A DNA stretch of 12,495 nt from the NCBI GenBank assembly GCA_013361975.1, contig JABFXB010000317.1, positions 1-12,495 on the forward strand, given 5' to 3'. A program made the translations under genes and the position numbers. Under the pieces are notes generated by a model. It saw nothing but the letters and a program-made list of their open reading frames with translations. It was not told the DNA's origin and ran no database searches. Source of the stretch: Dermatophilaceae bacterium. GTDB lineage: Bacteria; Actinomycetota; Actinomycetes; Actinomycetales; Dermatophilaceae. Positions 6,320-12,495 of the stretch are shown in pieces. Each line of letters opens with the position of its first letter. Positions within the stretch are counted from its first letter, which is position 1.

Positions 6320-8335
6320 ATGGTCAACCTCGACAGGCGCCGCTTCCTCCAGATCGCCGGCGGCGCCACTGCGGCCACGATGCTCGGCGACAGCATCGCC
6401 CGCGCCGCCTCCATCCCGGCCAACCGCGCCACCGGCACGATCAAGGACGTCGAGCACATCGTCGTCCTCATGCAGGAGAACCGGTCCTTCGAGCACTACC
6501 TCGGAAGCCTCCGCGGCGTCCGGGGCTTCGGTGACCCGCACCCCGTCCAGCTCCCGAGCGGCCGCAACGTCTGGCACCAGTCCGACGGCACGCGCGACGT
6601 CCTGCCGTTCCACCCGAGCGTCGACGACCTCGGCGCGGCCTTCCTCGAGGGCCTCCCGCACAGCTGGACCGACGGCCAGGCGGCCGTGAACAAGGGCCAC
6701 TACGACGGGTGGGTGCCGGCGAAGGGGACGACGACGATGGCATACCTCGAGCGTGAGGACGCGGCCTTCCACTACGCGCTCGCCGACGCGTTCACCGTGT
6801 GCGACGCGTACTACTGCTCCTTCATCGGCAACACCGACCCCAACCGCTACTACCTGTGGTCGGGCTGGACCGGCAACGACGGCAAGGGCGGGGGCCCGGT
6901 CCTCTACAACGACGAGCTCGGCTACGACTGGCGCACCTACCCCGAGCGCCTCGAGCAGGCCGGCGTCTCGTGGAAGGTCTACCAGGACGAGGGCACCGGG
7001 CTCGACGCGGCCGGCTCGTGGGGCTGGACGTCCGACCCCTACATCGGCAACTACGGCGACAACTCGCTGCTCTACTTCAACAGCTACCGCAACGCTGCTC
7101 CGGGAAACGCCCTGTACGAGAAGGCTCGTCGCGGCACCAAGGCGCGGGACGGGCAGGACTACTTCGAGCTGCTGCGCCGTGACGTCCAGTCCGGCCAGCT
7201 GCCCTCGGTCAGCTACATCGCCGCCCCGGAGGCCTTCAGCGAGCACTCCAACTGGCCGACGAACTACGGCGCCTGGTACATCTCCAAGGTCCTCGACACG
7301 CTCACCTCGAACCCCGAGGTGTGGGCCAAGACCATCCTGCTCATCACGTACGACGAGAACGACGGCTTCTTCGACCACCTCGTGCCGCCGCACGCGAACT
7401 CCCCTGTCATTCCCGGCGCCTCGACGGTGCCGACGGACAACGAGTTCTACGACGGCCAGCACGGGCCCGGCTCGTACGGCATGGGCCCGCGCGTGCCGAT
7501 GTTCGTCGTGTCGCCGTGGAGCACCGGCGGGTGGGTGGCGTCCGAGACGTTCGACCACACGTCCGTCATCCGCCTGATGGAGACGCGCTTCGGCGTCAAG
7601 GAGCCCAACATCACGCCGTGGCGGCGCGCCGTCACCGGCGACCTCACGTCGGCGTTCGACTTCTCCCGCACCGTCGAGAAGGTGCCGAGCCTGCCGAGCA
7701 CGACGAGCTGGAAGCCTTTCGACGACAAGCGCCACCCGTCGTACCGCCCCACCCCGCCGGCGAAGGGCACCATGCCCGCGCAGGAGCCCGGGACGCGGCC
7801 GGCCCGTCCCACACCGTACGACCTCGACGTCCGGGAGGAGCCGACGTCCGGGGCGATCACCGTCGACCTGGACAACCGCGGCCGTCGCGGTGCGCACCTG
7901 CAGGCCCGCCTCGTCGAGCCGGCCGGCGCGCCGCACAGCTACACCGTCGGGGCGGGTGACGAGCTGCGGGCGACCTGGCCGGTCACCGGCGACTACGACA
8001 TCCACCTGCACGGCCCGAACGGCTTCTTCCGCCGCTACGCCGGCCACGCCGGCACCGACCGGGTCCGCGTGCAGGTGACCCGGCTCGGCAGCAGCCAGCG
8101 GCTGTCGGTCGCCGTCCACGCCCCGCGCGGCACCACGGTGGCCGTCGAGAACGCGTACGGCGGGCGCACGGTCGTCGGTGCTCGCCCGGTCGTGGTCGAC
8201 GCGTCCGGCACCGGCGGCTGGTACGACCTCACCGTCGTCGCCGACGGCACCCCGTTCCTGCGCGCGTTCGCAGGACACCTCGAGACCGGTCACCCCTCCG
8301 TCAGCGAGCCGGCGCTGGGTCGCACCCGCGGCTGA
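6320..8335 (+). CDS. Tat-exported phospholipase C (phosphoesterase family, PlcC/PlcN-like)
   Basis: This 671-residue enzyme should cleave phospholipids to diacylglycerol and a phosphorylated headgroup outside the cell. Residues 1-30 are a twin-arginine signal (DRRRFLQ, then a short hydrophobic stretch ending ARA-A). The phosphoesterase domain (about 40-450) has the family signature QENRSFEHYLGSLRGVRGF (52-70), the probable nucleophile Thr172 in FIGNTDPNRYY, ITYDENDGFFDHLVPP with Asp344 and Asp352/His353, and FDHTSVIRLME with Asp412/His413. After a Pro-rich linker (about 470-500) come two beta-rich modules resembling the bacterial phospholipase C C-terminal domain (about 500-580 and 580-655). 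Length and layout match actinobacterial and Pseudomonas non-haemolytic phospholipase C. It is second in the operon after the diesterase. The phosphocholine preference is a family expectation; acid phosphatase activity is the main alternative. Confidence 0.94.
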   Translation: MVNLDRRRFLQIAGGATAATMLGDSIARAASIPANRATGTIKDVEHIVVLMQENRSFEHYLGSLRGVRGFGDPHPVQLPSGRNVWHQSDGTRDVLPFHPSVDDLGAAFLEGLPHSWTDGQAAVNKGHYDGWVPAKGTTTMAYLEREDAAFHYALADAFTVCDAYYCSFIGNTDPNRYYLWSGWTGNDGKGGGPVLYNDELGYDWRTYPERLEQAGVSWKVYQDEGTGLDAAGSWGWTSDPYIGNYGDNSLLYFNSYRNAAPGNALYEKARRGTKARDGQDYFELLRRDVQSGQLPSVSYIAAPEAFSEHSNWPTNYGAWYISKVLDTLTSNPEVWAKTILLITYDENDGFFDHLVPPHANSPVIPGASTVPTDNEFYDGQHGPGSYGMGPRVPMFVVSPWSTGGWVASETFDHTSVIRLMETRFGVKEPNITPWRRAVTGDLTSAFDFSRTVEKVPSLPSTTSWKPFDDKRHPSYRPTPPAKGTMPAQEPGTRPARPTPYDLDVREEPTSGAITVDLDNRGRRGAHLQARLVEPAGAPHSYTVGAGDELRATWPVTGDYDIHLHGPNGFFRRYAGHAGTDRVRVQVTRLGSSQRLSVAVHAPRGTTVAVENAYGGRTVVGARPVVVDASGTGGWYDLTVVADGTPFLRAFAGHLETGHPSVSEPALGRTRG

Positions 8336-8358
8336 CGCCCCACCCGGGCGTATGCCGT

Positions 8359-8400
8359 CGCGCCGGGCTCCCGGGTCCACCGACCCGGGAGCCCGGCGCG
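8359..8400. terminator. Strong hairpin between convergent genes
   Basis: A perfect 18-bp GC-rich stem (8359-8376 pairing with 8383-8400) has a 6-base loop, CCACCG. It lies 23 bases after the phospholipase stop and 48 bases beyond the stop of the converging transglycosylase gene. There is no U-tract, which is usual for actinobacterial terminators. Its symmetry allows it to act in both directions. The remaining bases of this gap (8336-8448) hold nothing else I can support. Confidence 0.8.
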
Positions 8401-8448
8401 TTCGCGTGCCCGGCGCGCTGGCGTGCAGCCGCAGCAGCAGGCCGGCGG

Positions 8449-9258
8449 CTACCTCCGGGCGGCGAGCAGGGCCGCGCTCAGGACACTGCGCAGGTAGGCG
8501 TCCGAGTCGTTGTAGCCCAGCACGGCCCGGGTCCAGTCCGGCCCGCGACGCAGGTCGACGCCTCCCGAGCACAGGTGCCGGGCTGCGCCCCAGGCCGCGT
8601 CGTCGAGGTCGGTCGGGTCGGCGACGCCGTCCCCGTCCGCATCGGCGCCGAAGCGCTCCCACGACGACGACAGGAACTGCATCGGCCCGACGGCGTGGTC
8701 CCACGACTCGTCACCGTGCCAGCGGCGCCCGGCCGCGTCCGAACGGATGGCGGCGACGCCGTCGGTCCCGTCGAGCGCCGGCCCGATGATGGGTCGCGAG
8801 CTCGTGCCGTCGGGCAGCAGCGCGGCACCGCCGACCGTCCCGTGGGCGGACTCGACGAGGCCGACGCCCGCGAGCGTGGTCCAGCCGAGGTGGCACGTGG
8901 GCAGCTGTCGGGCTGCGAGGATCGAGGCACGTCCGTAGGCACGGACCGCGACGGCCGGGATGCCGGTGCGCTCCGCCGTACGCGTGACCCAGCGCGGATC
9001 GGGGTTCACCACCGAGGAGGCTCGACCTCGTGCGGCCGTTGCGCCCCTCGCCCCGGGTGTGCCGGACCTGCCGTCTGGCCGCGCCGCGGGCACCGTCAGG
9101 GCCGCCGTGTCCACGACGTCGACGAGCGAGCTCGTGGGCACCTCCACGGGTGCCCCGGATCTGTGGCCGGCGAGCCACGAGGTGGCCAGGAAGGCCATGC
9201 CGAGAACCAGGCCGGCCACCGGGACGGATCGCGTGCGTCCGCCACGACGTGCCGCCAT
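8449..9258 (-). CDS. Lytic murein transglycosylase (MltB/SLT_2-like), membrane-anchored or secreted
   Basis: This 269-residue protein should cleave peptidoglycan glycan strands to 1,6-anhydro products in the cell wall. A basic N-terminus (RRGGRTR) and one hydrophobic segment (12-30) act as a signal or anchor, followed by a low-complexity Ala/Pro/Arg linker (about 35-85). The catalytic domain (about 86-265) has Glu136 in VGLVESAHG and the AVGPMQFLSSSWERFGAD motif (189-206). A calcium-loop-like DADGDGVADPTDLDDAA (206-222) follows, then a tyrosine in LGYNDSDAYLRSVL. Cys122 and Cys230 could form a disulfide. The ATG lies one base after the pstB stop (TGAGATG) and has no clear Shine-Dalgarno, so translation probably depends on pstB. 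Family call is secure; a link to phosphate starvation is inferred only from gene order. Confidence 0.9.
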   Translation of the reverse strand: MAARRGGRTRSVPVAGLVLGMAFLATSWLAGHRSGAPVEVPTSSLVDVVDTAALTVPAARPDGRSGTPGARGATAARGRASSVVNPDPRWVTRTAERTGIPAVAVRAYGRASILAARQLPTCHLGWTTLAGVGLVESAHGTVGGAALLPDGTSSRPIIGPALDGTDGVAAIRSDAAGRRWHGDESWDHAVGPMQFLSSSWERFGADADGDGVADPTDLDDAAWGAARHLCSGGVDLRRGPDWTRAVLGYNDSDAYLRSVLSAALLAARR

Positions 9259-9259
9259 C

Positions 9260-10129
9260 TCAGCCGAACCGGCCGTTGACGTAGTCCGAGGTGCGCTGGT
9301 CCTGGGGGTGGTTGAACATCGAGTACGTGTCGCCGTGCTCGACGATGCCGCCGGGGGTCCCCTGGGCGGCGAGGAAGAAGGCGCAGTGGTCGGAGACGCG
9401 GGCCGCCTGCTGCATGTTGTGGGTCACGATGACGATGGTGACCTGTTCGGCGAGCTCACGCATCGTCTCCTCGATGACGCGTGTCGAGGTGGGGTCGAGC
9501 GCCGAGCACGGTTCGTCCATGAGCAGCACCCGGGGCCGGACGGCGAGCGACCGCGCGATGCACAACCGCTGCTGCTGACCTCCCGACAGGCCGCCTCCGG
9601 GCGCGTCCAGCCGGTCACGCACCTCGGTCCAGAGGCCGGCGCGCGTCAGGCAGTCCTCGACGAGGTGGTCCTTGACCGAGGAGCTGGCCCGGGTGCCGGT
9701 GAGCTTGAGGCCCGCGGTCACGTTGTCTCGGATCGACATGGCGGGGAAGGGATTCGGCTTCTGGAAGACCATGCCGATCGAGCGTCGCGCGTCGATGAGG
9801 CGCTTCTGGGGGTCGTAGATGTCCTCGCCGTCGAGCAGCACCTCACCGGCCATGGCCGCGGAGGGGACGAGCTCGTGCATCCGGTTGAGGATGCGCAGGA
9901 AGGTGGACTTGCCGCAGCCGGACGGGCCGATGAGTGCCGTGATGCGTCCGGCCTGCATGTGCAGGGACACGCGGTCGAGCACCTTGTGGGAGCCGAACCA
10001 GGCCGACACGTCGCGACCCTCGAGGGCACCGGGCACGGCGTCCGACACGGCGGGAAGCTCTGGAGCGTCGAGCAGCGCGTCGCCCAGGTCGGGCACCGCC
10101 GGCAGCACGGTCGTGTCGTCAAGGGGCAT
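9260..10129 (-). CDS. pstB: Phosphate ABC transporter ATP-binding protein PstB
   Basis: This 289-residue ATPase should power phosphate import on the cytoplasmic face of PstC/PstA. It shows Walker A GPSGCGKST (68-76), Q-loop VFQKPNPFP with Gln123 (the KPNPFP run is characteristic of PstB), signature LSGGQQQR (181-188), Walker B VLLMDEP (201-207), D-loop SALD and switch His237 in VTHNMQQA. The ending (MFNHPQDQRTSDYVNGRFG) is typical of PstB. The family is usually about 250-260 residues; the extra length is an N-terminal, acidic, Pro/Ala/Leu-rich extension (1-36) with no recognised motif. The ATG was chosen because CGGAG lies 6 bases upstream. The PstS-like gene lies 167 bases upstream with a hairpin between, and the transglycosylase follows directly. 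No permease genes pstC or pstA are present in the window. Confidence 0.96.
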   Translation of the reverse strand: MPLDDTTVLPAVPDLGDALLDAPELPAVSDAVPGALEGRDVSAWFGSHKVLDRVSLHMQAGRITALIGPSGCGKSTFLRILNRMHELVPSAAMAGEVLLDGEDIYDPQKRLIDARRSIGMVFQKPNPFPAMSIRDNVTAGLKLTGTRASSSVKDHLVEDCLTRAGLWTEVRDRLDAPGGGLSGGQQQRLCIARSLAVRPRVLLMDEPCSALDPTSTRVIEETMRELAEQVTIVIVTHNMQQAARVSDHCAFFLAAQGTPGGIVEHGDTYSMFNHPQDQRTSDYVNGRFG

Positions 10130-10135
10130 CGTGTT

Positions 10136-10140
10136 CTCCG
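10136..10140 (-). promoter_or_regulatory. Ribosome binding site supporting the pstB start
   Basis: Minus-strand CGGAG is 6 bases before the ATG at 10129. The reading frame stays open further upstream with no start supported by a comparable site, so this decides the N-terminus, including the unusual extension. Confidence 0.7.
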
Positions 10141-10172
10141 TCGTCGTGCAGGGTGTGAGGGTTGGGTCGTGG

Positions 10173-10204
10173 GGCCGGTGTGGGAGGGCCGGTGTGGGAG
10201 GGCC
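10173..10204. repeat. 14-base perfect tandem repeat upstream of pstB
   Basis: GGTGTGGGAGGGCC occurs twice in direct succession (10177-10190 and 10191-10204), preceded by a partial copy GGCC (10173-10176). It lies in the noncoding 10130-10296 gap between the PstS-like gene and pstB. The period of 14 does not fit the 11-base PHO box. It could be a recent slippage duplication or a regulator site. Confidence 0.85.
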
Positions 10205-10256
10205 AGTGGCAAAGGGGCGTCGCGGGGTGGGTCCACCCCTCCCCCCGACGCCCGTC

Positions 10257-10290
10257 GGTCGGACGCCCGCGGCGACGCGGGCGTCCGACC
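10257..10290 (-). terminator. Hairpin after the PstS-like gene
   Basis: A perfect 14-bp stem (10257-10270 with 10277-10290) has a 6-base loop, GGCGAC. It starts 7 bases after the stop codon of the PstS-like gene. There is no U-tract on the minus strand. It may terminate or attenuate transcription before pstB, or protect the upstream message so that the abundant binding protein is made in excess of the ATPase. Confidence 0.65.
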
Positions 10291-10296
10291 GCGGTG

Positions 10297-12495
10297 TCAC
10301 TCGGTGAAGTAGCCCTGCACGTCGAGCAGGAGGTCGGTCGCCGACGTCGTGTAGACGTTGATCCGGCCGTCCTTGCCGATGCGGGCGATCAGCGAGTTGC
10401 TGGACGAGTACTTCGGGACCACGTTGACCAACGGCGCGTTGGGCCGGGTGGTGCCCGACGGGTAGACGGTCACGGCACCGGCCGTCGTGCCCTTGATCGT
10501 CGTCACGTTGAGCATCACGGAGGTGGCTCCGGCCGGCACGCGACCCACGCCACGGACCAGGACGGAGACGACCTTGCCGGCGCCTACCTGCGGGCCAAGA
10601 CCCGACACCCGGGTGTCCTTGATCCGCGCCGCGTCGAGCGCGACGTAGCCGGAGCCGGAGCCCACCGGGAAGTAGCCGACGACGTCGGCGAAGACGTTGG
10701 AGGCGCCGCTGACACCGATGCTGACCTTGCCGCCGGTGCCCACCTTCGCGATGGTGAGGCCGGAGGTCGCACGCGCCGCGACCATGCTCAGGTTGATCGT
10801 GCTCGGCTTGGCAGCGCCGGTGCGCCACACGGTCAGGTAGCCGGACGTCTTCGGCACCGCGGTCACGTTCATGACGACTGCGCCGACTCCGGTGGTGGGC
10901 ACGCCTCCGCGCCCGAGAACCGCGACGTCCACGCGGCCCCCGGCCGGGATCATCGCCTTGGGCGCGCCGAGGCCGGTGCGGGTGTCCATGACCCGTGCCG
11001 GGCCGACCGGCCTGAAGGTGGTGCGGCTGGGGAAGTACGCCGAGACGTTGACGGCCAGGTGCGCCGCCGCGGAGGTGCGAAGGTTGACCTTGCCGTCCGA
11101 ACCGACCCTGACGATGACCTGGTTGGGAACCGTCTGGGCAGCAGCGAACTGGAGGTTGGCAGCCCCGGGCTGGACAGCGCCCGAGGGCCAGGCCGTCACC
11201 TGCCCTGCGGCCGAGGAGCCACTCGCCGTGAGGTTGAGGACGACTGCCGTCGCGCCGGTCGCAGGAACCCCGCCCCGGCCGGCGACCTGCAGGCGCAGCG
11301 TCGTGTTGGCCGCGAGGCGTGCCTTCGGGGCACCGAGACCCGTCCGGGTGTCGAGGATTCGCGTCTGCGCGAGCGTGACCATCGAGGGAAGGACTGCGAC
11401 GGTCGCCGTCGTGGACTTCGAGCTGAGGAAGGTCGAGCCGGCGGCGGGCGTGTACGTCGCCGTGTAGGCGTGGCTACCGGGCGTGACGCTCGAGAGGGTG
11501 AGGGCCGCGACCCCGGACGACAGAGCCCGCTCGCCCACCTTGTTGGCGCCTTCGAAGAAGGCGACCGTGCCCTGCGCGGCGGCTGAGCCCGCCGTGACGG
11601 TGGCACGCAGGTTCGCCGTGTGTGCAGCGGAACCGTTCGTCGCCGTCAGCGTCGTGGTGGTCGCCTGGACGGTCTTGGTGCTCGTCGTCAGGTTCGACGT
11701 GGCGGTCTGGGTGGCCTCACCGCACACGCCGCCGTCGGTGGTCGAGGCGAGCTGGTCGAGCCCACCGGCGGAGATGAGCGGCTTGGCCTGCGGGGAGCAC
11801 ACGAAACCGCTCGTGCCGAAGATCGCCTGGATGCTGGGGGTGGTCCGATCGGCGTCGCGCACGACGTTGTAGACCGCCCTCGCTGCATCCCAGCCGGTCT
11901 CGATGGCCACCGTACCGACCAGACGGGCACGGCCGACCGAGAAGGGCGCAACCGCGAGCGGGTTGTCCTTGATGTCCTTGTCGCTGTGCTCCTGCGTCTC
12001 GGTGACGGCAGAGCCCAGCACGACGTCGACGCCGCCGTTGAGCTTCTTGAGCTGCGCGAGGAAGAAGTTTCGCGTGCCCGAGCCGGCCTGCGGGATCAGG
12101 GGCTTGATCGTGCCTGCGGTGCCGCCGACAGCCGACCAGTCGGTGACGTCGCCCTTGTAGATCGACACGATCTGGTCCCCCGTCAGGGACGCCGGGGCGT
12201 TGCTGCCCGCCTTGCGCGTCCCCATCGCCAGGGTGTCCTTGGCGAACGGGAACATCCACAGGCCGTCGCTGGTCTCGGCGGCGTTGTTGGCCGACGAGGA
12301 CCGCGCGAAGGTGACCAGCGGGTTGTTGCCGGCGCCGTGCAGCAGGTTCTTGCCGGCGCCCGACCCGTTCGGACGCGTGATCGGCGTGGCGCCCGAGCGA
12401 AGCACGATCGTCGTGGAGTTCGTCTGGGCGCCCGTCGCGTCGTACTCGTTGGCGTCGAAGGTGGCCAGGCGCGCGGAGGCGCGACCGGCGTTGTA
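10297..12495 (-). CDS. PstS-like phosphate-binding protein fused to Ig-like and three beta-repeat domains, 5' end outside window
   Basis: There are 732 codons visible; the frame stays open through the right edge, so the signal peptide and early binding domain are missing. The GTG at 12405 lies inside the gene. Numbering from that GTG, residues up to about 230 are a PstS-family binding domain. Markers are WMFPFAKDTLAMG (50-62), LTGDQIVSIYKGDVTDW (74-90, the conserved L-x-x-I-F/Y-x-G-x-x-x-x-W motif) and IPQAGSGTRNFF (104-115), with the phosphate-contacting Ser-Gly-Thr-Arg. Cys203 and Cys228 may be paired. A Thr-rich linker leads to an Ig-like (Big_3-type) domain (about 246-340) and then three tandem repeats of about 115 residues to the end. 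There is no LPXTG or C-terminal anchor. Plain PstS proteins are about 350-400 residues, so this is at least twice as long. It probably binds phosphate at the cell surface; whether it feeds a transporter is uncertain. Confidence 0.88.
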   Translation of the reverse strand, partial: YNAGRASARLATFDANEYDATGAQTNSTTIVLRSGATPITRPNGSGAGKNLLHGAGNNPLVTFARSSSANNAAETSDGLWMFPFAKDTLAMGTRKAGSNAPASLTGDQIVSIYKGDVTDWSAVGGTAGTIKPLIPQAGSGTRNFFLAQLKKLNGGVDVVLGSAVTETQEHSDKDIKDNPLAVAPFSVGRARLVGTVAIETGWDAARAVYNVVRDADRTTPSIQAIFGTSGFVCSPQAKPLISAGGLDQLASTTDGGVCGEATQTATSNLTTSTKTVQATTTTLTATNGSAAHTANLRATVTAGSAAAQGTVAFFEGANKVGERALSSGVAALTLSSVTPGSHAYTATYTPAAGSTFLSSKSTTATVAVLPSMVTLAQTRILDTRTGLGAPKARLAANTTLRLQVAGRGGVPATGATAVVLNLTASGSSAAGQVTAWPSGAVQPGAANLQFAAAQTVPNQVIVRVGSDGKVNLRTSAAAHLAVNVSAYFPSRTTFRPVGPARVMDTRTGLGAPKAMIPAGGRVDVAVLGRGGVPTTGVGAVVMNVTAVPKTSGYLTVWRTGAAKPSTINLSMVAARATSGLTIAKVGTGGKVSIGVSGASNVFADVVGYFPVGSGSGYVALDAARIKDTRVSGLGPQVGAGKVVSVLVRGVGRVPAGATSVMLNVTTIKGTTAGAVTVYPSGTTRPNAPLVNVVPKYSSSNSLIARIGKDGRINVYTTSATDLLLDVQGYFTE
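10306..11373 (-). repeat. Three tandem extracellular beta-repeat domains at the PstS fusion C-terminus
   Basis: Three diverged copies lie at 11032-11373, 10666-11013 and 10306-10638. Each starts with R-x-x-DTR-x-x-GLG (RILDTRTGLGAPKA, RVMDTRTGLGAPKA, RIKDTRVSGLGPQV). Each continues through GRGGVP-type and VVLNLT/VMNVT/MLNVT strands, then V-x-x-x-x-SG, then a G-x-x-GK/GR-V strand, and ends in AYFP, GYFP or GYFT. Copies one and two are closest. This repeat family is familiar as a C-terminal appendage of secreted actinobacterial hydrolases and surface proteins. Its ligand is not known to me; wall or polysaccharide attachment is a guess. Confidence 0.85.

Noticed and set aside
6212..8704. Minus-strand open frame of 830 codons
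   Set aside because: It is antisense to the phospholipase C gene, whose signal peptide and catalytic motifs are intact. The frame also crosses the strong terminator hairpin and has biased composition.
10224..10239. Small inverted repeat GGGGTG/CACCCC as a second terminator before pstB
   Set aside because: The stem is only six base pairs with a four-base loop in very G-rich sequence, and is readily explained by chance.
10130..10828. Extension of pstB upstream to a start near 10828
   Set aside because: The frame is open only because it overlaps the PstS-like gene in another frame. The ATG at 10129 has a good ribosome site and the PstB fold begins shortly after it.
12403..12405. GTG as the true start of the PstS-like gene
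   Set aside because: The frame continues open to the right edge with PstS-like sequence (YNAGRASARLATFDANEYDA) and a start here would lack a signal peptide, so it is an internal valine.
1..12495. tRNA, rRNA, CRISPR arrays, insertion sequences, phage or attachment sites
   Set aside because: I read for these and saw no cloverleaf, regularly spaced repeats, transposase motifs or terminal inverted repeats; coding density and composition are even throughout.

Overview
The window is high-GC DNA with the codon use of an actinobacterium, probably a Micrococcales or Intrasporangiaceae-like organism. That placement rests on overall style and protein families only and is low confidence. Six protein genes fill almost all of it. 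Several very long open frames on the opposite strands are shadows produced by GC-rich codon use.

Left half, minus strand (1-4937): a GTG-started gene of 1308 codons encodes a Pls/PosA-type single-module nonribosomal peptide synthetase. Its order is adenylation domain, carrier domain, then membrane segments interleaved with three tandem left-handed-beta-helix-like domains, as in epsilon-poly-L-lysine synthetase. Its stop codon shares one base with the start of an M1-family zinc aminopeptidase that runs off the left edge. The pair looks like one translationally coupled unit that could make and trim or degrade a homopoly(amino acid).

Centre, plus strand (5167-8335): a secreted glycerophosphodiester phosphodiesterase (GlpQ type) and a Tat-exported phospholipase C with C-terminal beta domains form a likely two-gene phosphate-scavenging operon. 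The 229-base gap between this operon and the divergent synthetase holds two PHO-box-like 11-base direct repeats, one facing each way. This suggests that PhoP (phosphate starvation) controls both directions. A perfect 18-bp hairpin at 8359-8400 closes the operon.

Right half, minus strand (8449-12495): an exported phosphate-binding (PstS-like) protein is fused to an Ig-like domain and three tandem beta-repeat domains; its N-terminus lies beyond the right edge. Next comes a hairpin, then pstB (phosphate ABC transporter ATPase), then one base later a lytic murein transglycosylase. No pstC or pstA lies between pstS and pstB.

Taken together the window reads as a phosphate-acquisition locus: phospholipid and glycerophosphodiester hydrolysis outside the cell, phosphate capture and uptake. 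A poly(amino acid) synthetase/peptidase pair appears to be wired into the same regulation. The combination of a Pls-like synthetase with a PHO box is the most interesting point and is a hypothesis drawn from sequence alone.
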